64,000 nucleotides of DNA from Oscillospiraceae bacterium (lineage in GTDB: Bacteria > Bacillota > Clostridia > Oscillospirales > Acutalibacteraceae): NCBI GenBank assembly GCA_015066525.1, contig SVOG01000005.1, positions 1 through 64,000 on the forward strand, given 5' to 3'. Positions 40,954 through 48,144 of the stretch are shown here, piece after piece (position 1 is the first letter of the stretch; each line of letters starts with the position of its first letter). Below the pieces are notes generated by a model that was given only the letters and a program-made list of their open reading frames with translations, searched no databases and was not told the DNA's origin. The position numbers were made by a program, and so were the translations under genes.

Positions 40954-41394
40954 TTAGAATGGAAGGTCGTCATCGTCATCCACGATTTCTTCAAAATCGC
41001 TGGTACCTGCGCTCGAGTAGCTCGGTGCGGGCTGGATGAACTCCTGTGAGGGAGCAGCGCTCGTGCCGCTGTCTGCCTTCGAGCCGCAGAAGGATACGTT
41101 GTTGGCAACGACCTCTACTGATTTTCTGTTGTTACCGTTTTTGTCGGTATAGTTCTGAGTCTGGATAGAACCCTCAATCGCAATCATCGAACCCTTGTGG
41201 AAGAAACGGCTGATGAATTCAGCTCTCTGTCTCCATGCGACGCAGTCGATGAAGTCCGCCTGTCTTTCCTGACCCTGTGACTGATAACTTCTGTCGCAGG
41301 CAACCTGGAAACGGATGACGGATACTCCGCTGGGAGTGGTCTTGAGTTCGGGCTCGTAAGTCAATCTGCCCATTAAGGCTACCATATTAAGCAT
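40954..41394 (-). CDS. ssb: Single-stranded DNA-binding protein
   Basis: A 146-residue SSB: one OB fold (1 to about 108; MLNMVALMGRLTYEPELKTTPSGVSV, WRQRAEFISRFFHKGSMIAIEGSIQTQ), a flexible Ser/Pro-rich linker and the acidic partner-binding tip DDDDLPF. Middle gene of rpsF-ssb-rpsR. Confidence 0.98.
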   Translation of the reverse strand: MLNMVALMGRLTYEPELKTTPSGVSVIRFQVACDRSYQSQGQERQADFIDCVAWRQRAEFISRFFHKGSMIAIEGSIQTQNYTDKNGNNRKSVEVVANNVSFCGSKADSGTSAAPSQEFIQPAPSYSSAGTSDFEEIVDDDDDLPF

Positions 41395-41405
41395 AGTCAG
41401 CCTCC

Positions 41406-41696
41406 TTATTCGCCTTTAGCGACGATGAGTGAGCGGAGCACGCCGTCTGTAATATTGATTACACGGTCAAGCTCAGCCGGGAATGATTCCTCACAAGCAA
41501 AGTTAATCAGAACGTAGTAGCCCTCTGTTTCGTAGTTGATAGGATATGCGAGCTTCTTCTTGCCCCAATCCTCAACTTCGCCGAGAGTGCCATTCTTCGA
41601 AATAAGGTCAGTGAACTTAGCCTTAAGTGCGTCAACTGCCTCGTTACCCTTTGAAAGAGAGTAAACCATAACGATTTCGTAGTTTCTTAATGCCAT
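41406..41696 (-). CDS. rpsF: 30S ribosomal protein S6
   Basis: A 96-residue S6 with the expected fold: NYEIVMVYSLSKGNEAVDALKAKF, GEVEDWGKKKLAYPINYETEGYYVLINF. First gene of rpsF-ssb-rpsR. AAGGAGGTG lies 6 nt before the ATG. The leader (41697-41770) holds two small hairpins, CTTGC/GCAAG and GCGTGA/TCACGC, which could serve S6:S18 autoregulation, though I cannot confirm the known S6:S18 leader motif. Confidence 0.98.
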   Translation of the reverse strand: MALRNYEIVMVYSLSKGNEAVDALKAKFTDLISKNGTLGEVEDWGKKKLAYPINYETEGYYVLINFACEESFPAELDRVINITDGVLRSLIVAKGE

Positions 41697-41774
41697 CTTT
41701 CAGCACCTCCTTCTGGTCTATTGGCGTGATTTCTCCTCACGCAAGGATATTTACTTGCCTTTGCAAGCCCTAAC

Positions 41775-41803
41775 ATTATAACAATATTATTTTATAATGT
41801 CAA
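41775..41803 (-). promoter_or_regulatory. Promoter of rpsF-ssb-rpsR
   Basis: On the minus strand TTGACA (41798-41803), 17-bp spacer, TATAAT (41775-41780): a perfect consensus. The -35 overlaps the last codons of the ClC gene, so the two transcripts abut. Confidence 0.88.
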
Positions 41804-43392
41804 GATTTAATTATTTTCGGCTTTTTAATCATATCGCAGATGCGCTGCACGTCCTGGGAGAAACGGCGCTGGGATATGAGTATAACGAGGGTGTCGCCCT
41901 CTTTGAGGAGGGTGTCGCCCTTCGGGGTAATCGGTGTTTCGTCGCGCTCGACGGAGATAATGACGCAGTGTTTGCCCCAGTCGATGTCCGCGATGGTCTT
42001 ATTCGCTACGGGGCTGCCCACGGGGATGGTAAAGGTCTGGAGTACCTTCTCGACCTCTTTTGTGTTGAGCACGGGCGCGTTGGTGTTTTCCACCGCTTTT
42101 TCGAACAGTATGGAGTAAAACGGCGCCGTGCCGATGGTGTTTGCCACCGCGTAGGAAATGAGGCTGACCGTCGCAATCGGCAGCAGCGAGTGCATATCGC
42201 CCGTCAGTTCGAATACGAGGATAATACCCGTCAGCGGCGCGCGCACGATGGAGGAGAAAAGTCCTGCCATTCCGATGACGACGAATTCCTCGTAGAGTCC
42301 GCCGCGGATGCCGATATTGTTAATCGCAATATTGCCGAAAATCGCGCCAATGTATGCGCCAAGCACGCACAGGGGATAGAGCGTTCCGCCGGGCGCACCC
42401 GACGCAAACGAAAACGCGCCGAAGATGAATTTCGCAAACAGCAGTACAAAGAGTACCGTCAGCTCGGGACGGTCGTGCATCAGCATGGCAGCCATACTGT
42501 GTCCGCCGCAGAGTATCTGCGGCATTGTCAGTCCGACAATACCGCTGACGAGGAACACGCATCCCATCTTGAGCCACGCGGGGATTTTTGTGATTCGTTT
42601 GTACATCTTTTGCGCCCATACCATCGCGATATTGTAGCCAGCGCCGGCAAAGCCAAGCACGACGCCCATCAGTACTAAAATCCAGTAGTGATGCAGCGCG
42701 AGGGTGACGGTGTCGTAGTTAAAGGTCGTCTCGTGACCGAAAAAGGCGATGGAGATGAAGTCCGCTGTGATGGATGCCACGATGCTCATACAGAGCATCG
42801 CCTTGTCGAGCGAGTGGTGGATTTCCTCGAGTACGAACATCGTACCCGCAATCGGTGCGTTAAACGCTGCCGCCATACCTGCGCCCGCGCCGCAGGAAAT
42901 CATCCGCAGTTCGGTCGTCTTGTCCGCTTTGGTAAGACGGGAGGCGCCTTTCGCCGCCATACCGCCGAGCTGGACAGACGGTCCCTCTCTGCCGAGTGAC
43001 AGACCGCTGAAAACGGCGGTTGTGCCGCCGATGAATTTGGCGAGGATGACGCGCCACCAGTTGAGGGAGAAGTAGCCGCGGATTTCGCCCGAGGTCTGTG
43101 GAATGCCCGAGCCTGCCGCGTCCGGCTCCCATTTGTTGATGAAATTTACCGTGACGCCGAGCGCAAAGAGAAGCACGAGCCACAGCGTAATCCTTGCGGG
43201 TGAGCCCTTGACAATGTCGAGTACCTGCATCAGTCCCTTTTCCGCCCATTCGAGCGCGAAGCGGTAGCCGACGCAAACAAGACCCGAAGCGATACCGACT
43301 TCAAGTCCTCTGATAATTAAGTATATGCTCTCGCTGTTGTGCGGAGCCGTTTTTCGCAAAGTGGTTTTCTCCTGATTTCTCATAATATCCAT
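41800..43392 (-). CDS. clcA: ClC-type chloride/proton antiporter with TrkA-C domain
   Basis: A protein of about 530 residues. The ClC core (about 20-440) has GSGIPQTSGE, the gating-glutamate motif GREGPSVQLGG, and GAPGGTLYPLCVLGAY, the three anion-binding segments. The gating glutamate is present, so it is probably a Cl-/H+ exchanger rather than a channel. Residues about 450-520 form a TrkA-C/RCK-like domain (VGSPVANKTIADIDWGKHCVIISVERDETPITPKGDTLLKEGD). The start is uncertain: ATGs at 43392 and 43383 both lack a strong ribosome site. It ends within the rpsF promoter. Confidence 0.92.
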   Translation of the reverse strand: MDIMRNQEKTTLRKTAPHNSESIYLIIRGLEVGIASGLVCVGYRFALEWAEKGLMQVLDIVKGSPARITLWLVLLFALGVTVNFINKWEPDAAGSGIPQTSGEIRGYFSLNWWRVILAKFIGGTTAVFSGLSLGREGPSVQLGGMAAKGASRLTKADKTTELRMISCGAGAGMAAAFNAPIAGTMFVLEEIHHSLDKAMLCMSIVASITADFISIAFFGHETTFNYDTVTLALHHYWILVLMGVVLGFAGAGYNIAMVWAQKMYKRITKIPAWLKMGCVFLVSGIVGLTMPQILCGGHSMAAMLMHDRPELTVLFVLLFAKFIFGAFSFASGAPGGTLYPLCVLGAYIGAIFGNIAINNIGIRGGLYEEFVVIGMAGLFSSIVRAPLTGIILVFELTGDMHSLLPIATVSLISYAVANTIGTAPFYSILFEKAVENTNAPVLNTKEVEKVLQTFTIPVGSPVANKTIADIDWGKHCVIISVERDETPITPKGDTLLKEGDTLVILISQRRFSQDVQRICDMIKKPKIIKS

Positions 43393-43429
43393 ATTAGCAC
43401 ACTTCGACAACTTTTTCAATTATGAATAA

Positions 43430-43462
43430 TTGTGTCATTGGGGACAGTCCCCAATGACACAA
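43430..43462. repeat. REP-like palindrome with GGGGACAGTCCCC core
   Basis: TTGTGTCATTGGGGA (43430-43444) and its exact reverse complement (43448-43462) around CAG. Palindromes of this wording are common as dispersed repeats in clostridia and other bacteria, some linked to REP-associated transposases. No transposase and no second copy are in this window. Confidence 0.8.
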
Positions 43463-43474
43463 AATGCGTTGTTA

Positions 43475-43510
43475 TTTTGCACAAAAGCATCCCTCTCCTT
43501 TTGTGCAAAA
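43475..43510. repeat. 13-bp inverted repeat TTTTGCACAAAAG
   Basis: TTTTGCACAAAAG (43475-43487) and its exact reverse complement (43498-43510) around a 10-nt loop, in the gap between the ClC gene and the leucine-rich protein gene. It could be a regulatory site or the footprint of a mobile repeat. Confidence 0.75.
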
Positions 43511-43601
43511 CAGAGAAACGACATCTTTTTTGTCCAAAAGTGAGATTTGAGCCCCCCTGAATGTGACTAACATATAGAGGGCAAAAAAAGGAGGCATAAA
43601 G

Positions 43602-45047
43602 ATGAAACGATTATTATCAACAGTTCTGGCACTGACGATGCTGCTTGCGTCACTGTCAGCCACCCTCAGCGCACAGGCAGCAACCCCAAACGCTCCGGCG
43701 TTTTCTACGGATAGCGGCGCCTACACGGACAGCGTAACAATCGTTTTGCGCTCAGGCTCACTGCTCAACACCGTGTATTACAGGATTTACGAGTACGGAA
43801 TGAACAACCACGCAGGAGCGTTAAAACAGGACACAACAAGATATGTCCTGCCATTCAAAATTACCGAGTCTTGCTACATAGATGCCTGGTCGGATAATGG
43901 CGATGAAACAAGTGAAGTTGTAACCAACCGATACTATATCCGTTATTCAAGCGATGAGGGCAGGTTTACGGTTGACGAGGACGGCGTGCTGAGGGGTTAC
44001 ACGGGCAACACACCCAACCTGGTTATTCCGGATAAGGTGGACGGAATAACCGTTACCAAAATCGGCAGTCAGGTTTTTACCCAGTACAAAAGAGATAACT
44101 ATTACGGCACTATCCACTACTACAACAACGATGATTATTCAAACTTTCTTGAAAGCGTTACGCTGCCTGACACCTGCACCGAGATTGAGTATGCGGCGTT
44201 CTGTGCCTGTGTACATTTGAAAAATGTTTACGGCGGAAATCTGAAAATAATTGGCGATTATGCGTTTGATCGATGCGTTTCGCTGGAAAGTATTGATTTG
44301 TCAAATACAGAACTAATTGACAGGTACGCTTTTGAATATAACCAATCGCTGAAAACGGTTGAAAGCGATACCGTCAAAACGGTGCGTGACAAAGCGTTTG
44401 AATACTGCACGCTTGAGCGCCTTGTTCTGCCAAATCTGGAAACGCTCGGCGATGGCGACATTTATAGCAAGTACATCAATATCGGCAAGGTTGAGGAGCT
44501 TCGTTCGCGTGACCAATACCATGTAGGCAACCGCATCACTACCTCCACGATGCTGGCACCAAACTTAAAAAAGATAGGCGGAACAACCATCGTTCACTAT
44601 GCTTCATCTCCGCGCGATGTAATTGTCCCCAAACTTGCGGGGGCGCTTGGTGCGTCTATTCGTCTGAGTGACAGCGGTCTGCGTTTTGGCTTCAACTGGG
44701 ATAACGGTACCGATTATCAGGCGGCACATACGGACGATGTGGAGTACGGTTTTGTGTATGCGTATGAACGCACCGACGATTTGACCGTGGAAAACGGCAA
44801 AAGGCGTGTTGCTGAAAAGCGTGTGGACGCGGACGGAAAAACCTCATTTAACCTCGTGTTTACCGACATTCCAAAAGCGAATTACGATACCGAGATTTCG
44901 GCTCGCGCGTATGTTCGCATAAATGGCGTATACTTCTATTCCGACATTCTGACGCGCTCGTTTGAGGGCGTGGCAAACGCCGTGCTTGCCGACCCCGATA
45001 TTGACGAGAATATCAAGTCGCAACTCAGACTGACTCTGGAGGCGTAA
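43602..45047 (+). CDS. Secreted leucine-rich-repeat (BspA-like) protein
   Basis: A 481-residue exported protein. The signal peptide is 1 to about 28 (ending SAQA). Residues about 30-110 look like a chitobiase-C-terminal-type beta domain (SDSGAYTDSVTIVLRSG). Residues about 115-330 hold degenerate LRR_5 units (KIGDYAFDRCVSLESIDLSNTELIDRYAFEY and similar). The C-terminal domain (about 345-481) contains GASIRLSDSGLRFGFNW ... VEYGFVYAYE, a module I associate with clostridial surface proteins. There is no anchor. AAAGGAGG precedes the ATG. Codons are richer in aaa, aca and gaa than in neighbouring genes. A peptide gene starts 1 bp after its stop, with its ribosome site inside this gene. Confidence 0.87.
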   Translation: MKRLLSTVLALTMLLASLSATLSAQAATPNAPAFSTDSGAYTDSVTIVLRSGSLLNTVYYRIYEYGMNNHAGALKQDTTRYVLPFKITESCYIDAWSDNGDETSEVVTNRYYIRYSSDEGRFTVDEDGVLRGYTGNTPNLVIPDKVDGITVTKIGSQVFTQYKRDNYYGTIHYYNNDDYSNFLESVTLPDTCTEIEYAAFCACVHLKNVYGGNLKIIGDYAFDRCVSLESIDLSNTELIDRYAFEYNQSLKTVESDTVKTVRDKAFEYCTLERLVLPNLETLGDGDIYSKYINIGKVEELRSRDQYHVGNRITTSTMLAPNLKKIGGTTIVHYASSPRDVIVPKLAGALGASIRLSDSGLRFGFNWDNGTDYQAAHTDDVEYGFVYAYERTDDLTVENGKRRVAEKRVDADGKTSFNLVFTDIPKANYDTEISARAYVRINGVYFYSDILTRSFEGVANAVLADPDIDENIKSQLRLTLEA

Positions 45048-45048
45048 T

Positions 45049-45165
45049 ATGAAAGAGGAATACATAAAACCCATCACACAGGTTGACGAATATGAAACCA
45101 CCGACATCATCACTGCCAGCACCGTCGGCGTTGACGACGAGGGCTGGATTGATAAGTGGTATTAA
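45049..45165 (+). CDS. Small peptide 1, YxKP leader-like
   Basis: A 38-residue peptide, start MKEEYIKPITQVDEYETTDI and end DDEGWIDKWY. The ATG is 1 bp after the LRR protein stop and GGAGG (45038-45042) lies 6 nt upstream, so translation is well supported. It shares its design with the next peptide: MKE-x-Y-x-KP, then DEYET, then D-(I/V)-IT-x-S, with a divergent C-terminus. A Tyr-x-x-Pro near the start followed by an acidic, hydrophobic stretch recalls the leaders of RiPP precursors such as lasso peptides, but the full lasso motif is not present. The last eight residues, EGWIDKWY, also end the lipoprotein two genes downstream. Confidence 0.8.
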   Translation: MKEEYIKPITQVDEYETTDIITASTVGVDDEGWIDKWY

Positions 45166-45183
45166 TGATAAAGGAGAATAATG

Positions 45184-45303
45184 ATGAAAGAAAAATACAC
45201 CAAACCCGAAACAAGAATTGACGAATATGAAACTGTTGATGTTATCACGACAAGTGCGGCGGATGTGCAGGACGACGACAACGATGTGCCGTTCGGCAGT
45301 TAA
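45184..45303 (+). CDS. Small peptide 2, YxKP leader-like
   Basis: A 39-residue peptide, start MKEKYTKPETRIDEYETVDV and end DDDNDVPFGS. AAGGAG (45171-45176) is 7 nt before the ATG at 45184; an ATG three bases earlier is possible. The N-terminal 24 residues align without gaps to peptide 1 (about two thirds identical), while the C-termini differ, the pattern expected of a conserved leader and variable core. No modifying enzyme lies nearby. The stop overlaps the start of the lipoprotein frame. Confidence 0.8.
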   Translation: MKEKYTKPETRIDEYETVDVITTSAADVQDDDNDVPFGS

Positions 45304-45682
45304 TATAAAGCGGCTGATTATCGTATTATCCGTGCTTGTTACTTTTGCTGCGTTGCTCACCGCCTGCGCTGTGCCCAAAATAACGGGCAGCGCGGCTCGC
45401 AAAACTGCTGAAAAAGAGGCGGAACTCTTCGATACCACCGAGGAGAGCGAGATTGTCGTGACTGGCGTTCCACAGAGCACAACAAAAGCGGCAGAAAGTA
45501 ACGAAACAACAACCAGAACAAACTCAAACTCCGATACTTTAACACAAATTGCGGATAACGATGTAACCTTCAGCACTTCAAAATCAGAAACAATGCACGC
45601 CGCCGCACAATCTACCACACAAAAAGAAAAGCCCACTCAGTCGCAAACCGACGCGGAGGGCTGGATTGACAAGTGGTACTAA
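45284..45682 (+). CDS. Lipoprotein with Ser/Thr-rich linker and EGWIDKWY tail
   Basis: About 132 residues. A signal sequence (KRLIIVLSVLVTFAALL) with lipobox LTAC is followed by a low-complexity Thr/Ser/Glu/Asn region and the C-terminal DAEGWIDKWY, the same ending as peptide 1. The start is unclear: the ATG at 45284 overlaps peptide 2 by 20 bp and lacks a ribosome site; the natural-looking start, before KRLIIVLS, reads ATA (45305-45307) rather than ATG. Function unknown; it may display the shared tail outside the membrane. Confidence 0.65.
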   Translation: MCRSAVNIKRLIIVLSVLVTFAALLTACAVPKITGSAARKTAEKEAELFDTTEESEIVVTGVPQSTTKAAESNETTTRTNSNSDTLTQIADNDVTFSTSKSETMHAAAQSTTQKEKPTQSQTDAEGWIDKWY

Positions 45683-45938
45683 TTCAGGTTTTAGGTTATA
45701 GGTTTCAGGTGTCAGTAGGGACAGGCATTGCCCGTCCGCATTACAATCGGGTGCGAGTGTCCCACCCACAATTCGTAACTCGTAACTCGTAACTCGTCAT
45801 TTATGCGGACCGATGTGGTCATCGGTCCCTACATACTCAATGCATCGAGCAACCGTAGGGAGCGGCGACCACGACGCTCCGCATAATCGGGTGCGGGTGT
45901 CCCGCCCGACACTAACCACTAATCACTTATCACTCCAC
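45683..45938. repeat. Repeat cluster: three heptamer arrays and two head elements
   Basis: From left to right: four NNNAGGT heptamers (45683-45710) beginning at the lipoprotein stop; a GGAC-GGC/GCC-GTCC palindrome; a head element starting AATCGGGTGCGAGTG (45745-45767); four CGTAACT-type heptamers (45774-45801); GTCCCTAC and GTAGGGAG words; a second head (45885-45907); four ACTAACC-type heptamers (45911-45938). This spacer holds no gene or RNA that I can see. Confidence 0.88.
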
Positions 45939-45942
45939 ACTA

Positions 45943-45970
45943 AAAAAGCACCCCGAGGGGTGCTTTTTGC
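45943..45970. terminator. Bidirectional terminator
   Basis: AAAAAGCACCCC (45943-45954) and its reverse complement (45957-45968), at the 3' end of the M23 gene. Confidence 0.88.
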
Positions 45971-45971
45971 A

Positions 45972-47225
45972 TTACAGATAATTCATTGGGTTTACTCTGG
46001 TGCCGTTGATTCTGACCTCAAAGTGACAGTGCGGACCGGTGGAATTACCCGTCGAGCCGCTGCGGGCGATGACCTGACCCTTTGTAACATGCGTGCCAAC
46101 GCCGACGAGCAGCGTGGTGTTGTGCGCATAGAGGGTGGAGAGTCCGTTGCCGTGGTCGATAATCAGATAGTGACCGTAGCTGTAATTGAGATTCTTGGCG
46201 AGGATAACCGTACCCGATGCCGCCGCGTAGACCGAACTGCCGCTCGGACACGGGAAGTCAACACCGCCGTGGTAACGACCGCTCGAGTAGCAGGGAAAGC
46301 CTGCCGAAATACCGCGGTAATCCGTCGGATAGCCGAGTCTGCCGCTGTGCGAGCCGCTGCCCGAACTGCCTGAAATGGAGCCGCTGCCCCTCGACGCTCT
46401 CGCGTATGCCGCGTCGATTTCCTGCTGTACTTCTCTGAGACGGGACTCATTCTTTTCGATGGATTCCTGATACTCCGCCGACTGGCTGGAGAGCTGCTTC
46501 ATCTTCGCGTTGAGTTCTGCGACTTCTTTGTCGAGTTCTGCCTTGGATGAGGCAATCTTGGCAATGTTTTTGTCGAGTTCCGCCTTATCCTCTTTGAGCT
46601 TTGCTTTATCCTCGTTGAGCTTGATGCGGCTCTTTTCGAGGTCAGCCTTCTGCTTTTCGATTTCGCTCATCTGCTCCATCAGCGAGTCGAGCACCGCGCT
46701 GTCCTTCTCGGACACGGATTTAATCATCTGGCTGCGCGTGAGGATGGAGCTGATGTCCTCGCTGGTGAGCAGCACTTCGAGATTGCTGGCGCTGCCCGAT
46801 ATGTACATTGCTCTCAGACGCTGGCAGTATTCGGCGTAATTCTTGTCGAATTCTGCCTGCTTTGCGTCAATTTCCGCCTGTGTCTTTTCGATTTTTGCCT
46901 CGGTTTTGTCGATATCGCTCTGTACCTTATTGATTTCGCCCTGGAGTGCGTTTGCGTCCTCCTGGAGCACGTCAATCTGGTCCTGCTTGAGTTTAATCTT
47001 CTTGTCGAGTGCGGTGATGTATTCCTGCGTTTCGGCTTTCTTTTCTTTCAGACCCGAAATCTTCTTTTCCGCCTCGTCAATCTGCTGCTGAATTTTTGCT
47101 TTTTTCTCCTTCAGCGCGGAGGTACTCTCCGCGTAAGCAGTGGAGCCGAGGGTACAGAATACAAAACCGATGCAAAGGATTAACGATATGATTTTGGAAA
47201 ATTTATTATACTGCACTAATCTCAC
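45972..47225 (-). CDS. Murein hydrolase activator, coiled coil plus M23 domain
   Basis: A 417-residue exported protein. A signal peptide (1 to about 32) precedes a long coiled coil (about 33-265, heptads rich in Glu, Lys, Gln), a Gly/Ser linker (about 278-292), and an M23 LytM domain (about 300-417) with HGGVDFPCPSG, GHYLIIDHGNG, YAHNTTL and GPHCHFEVR. Zinc residues appear present, so it may be an active endopeptidase or an EnvC/PcsB-type activator. It begins at a GTG inside the 3' end of ftsX, with AAGGAAGG upstream; FtsEX is known to control such proteins. Confidence 0.93.
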   Translation of the reverse strand: MRLVQYNKFSKIISLILCIGFVFCTLGSTAYAESTSALKEKKAKIQQQIDEAEKKISGLKEKKAETQEYITALDKKIKLKQDQIDVLQEDANALQGEINKVQSDIDKTEAKIEKTQAEIDAKQAEFDKNYAEYCQRLRAMYISGSASNLEVLLTSEDISSILTRSQMIKSVSEKDSAVLDSLMEQMSEIEKQKADLEKSRIKLNEDKAKLKEDKAELDKNIAKIASSKAELDKEVAELNAKMKQLSSQSAEYQESIEKNESRLREVQQEIDAAYARASRGSGSISGSSGSGSHSGRLGYPTDYRGISAGFPCYSSGRYHGGVDFPCPSGSSVYAAASGTVILAKNLNYSYGHYLIIDHGNGLSTLYAHNTTLLVGVGTHVTKGQVIARSGSTGNSTGPHCHFEVRINGTRVNPMNYL

Positions 47226-48144
47226 TGCCTTCCTTATTAAGATATCTTCTCATTGTAATGAGTGAGCCGCCGACACCGCTGACAATACCGATGGCGATGA
47301 AGATGCCGAGCATCGGCAATGCGTAGTCGGTGAAACTCAGCGCCTCGAGTCCGAGCGAGGTAATCAGTTCGTCGAAACTGCGTGTCGCGAGTTCATAGAC
47401 GCCCCACACTGCACCGAGTGAGAGTACGCCCGAAATAATGCCGAGCACGATGCCCTCTACGACAAACGGCAAGCGTACAAATGAATTTGTCGCGCCGACG
47501 GATTTCATAATGCTGATTTCGAGACGGCGGGAATAAACGGTCAGTTTAATCGTGTTCGATATGATGAACAGCGAAATGGCAAAGAGCACCGATATGATGA
47601 CGATTGCGATAATGCTGATGCCGTGGCTGATGGTGTCGAGCTTTTTGGCAAGGTCGCTGTTTTCGCGTACGGTGACATTGTCGAGCTGCTTAATCTCCCT
47701 GACCGTTTCCTTGAACTGTCCGAGATTGGCGACCGTTACCTTGTACGCGTCGGGCAGGGGAATGTCGCTGCTGACGGTGGTGAAGAATTCAGCCTGCGCC
47801 GACTCCATCGTCTTGAGCTGCTGCTTCCATGCGGATTCTTTGCTGACGAAATCCACGCTTGCCACATTTGTCATGCCCTTGAGCTGTTCGCCGATGGCGG
47901 TGACGCCTGCCTCGTCGACGATGATGTTGCCTTCCTTGTCCTTGTCGTTGATGTATACCATAATAACGTTCTCGTTTTCAATACGGTCAACGAGCGCGTT
48001 AATGTTGAGGAAAATCATCGCGGTTGAGCCGATGATAACGAGGCATGAGAGGAGGACACAGATGGACGCAACGGACATCATTCTGTTGGACCAGGTGTTG
48101 CGAAAGCCCTCTTTAATGAGATACTTCAGACTTGCTGCGTTCAT
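47206..48144 (-). CDS. ftsX: Cell division protein FtsX
   Basis: A 312-residue permease-like protein with four membrane helices (about 22-45, 185-210, 230-255, 280-300) and a large extracellular loop after TM1 (about 48-180). The N-terminal LIKEGFRNTWSNRMMSVASI and C-terminal GGSLITMRRYLNKEG are typical. It works with FtsE to transmit ATP-driven changes to a peptidoglycan hydrolase or activator, here the next gene, which overlaps it by 20 bp. It overlaps ftsE by 4 bp. Confidence 0.96.
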   Translation of the reverse strand: MNAASLKYLIKEGFRNTWSNRMMSVASICVLLSCLVIIGSTAMIFLNINALVDRIENENVIMVYINDKDKEGNIIVDEAGVTAIGEQLKGMTNVASVDFVSKESAWKQQLKTMESAQAEFFTTVSSDIPLPDAYKVTVANLGQFKETVREIKQLDNVTVRENSDLAKKLDTISHGISIIAIVIISVLFAISLFIISNTIKLTVYSRRLEISIMKSVGATNSFVRLPFVVEGIVLGIISGVLSLGAVWGVYELATRSFDELITSLGLEALSFTDYALPMLGIFIAIGIVSGVGGSLITMRRYLNKEGSEISAV

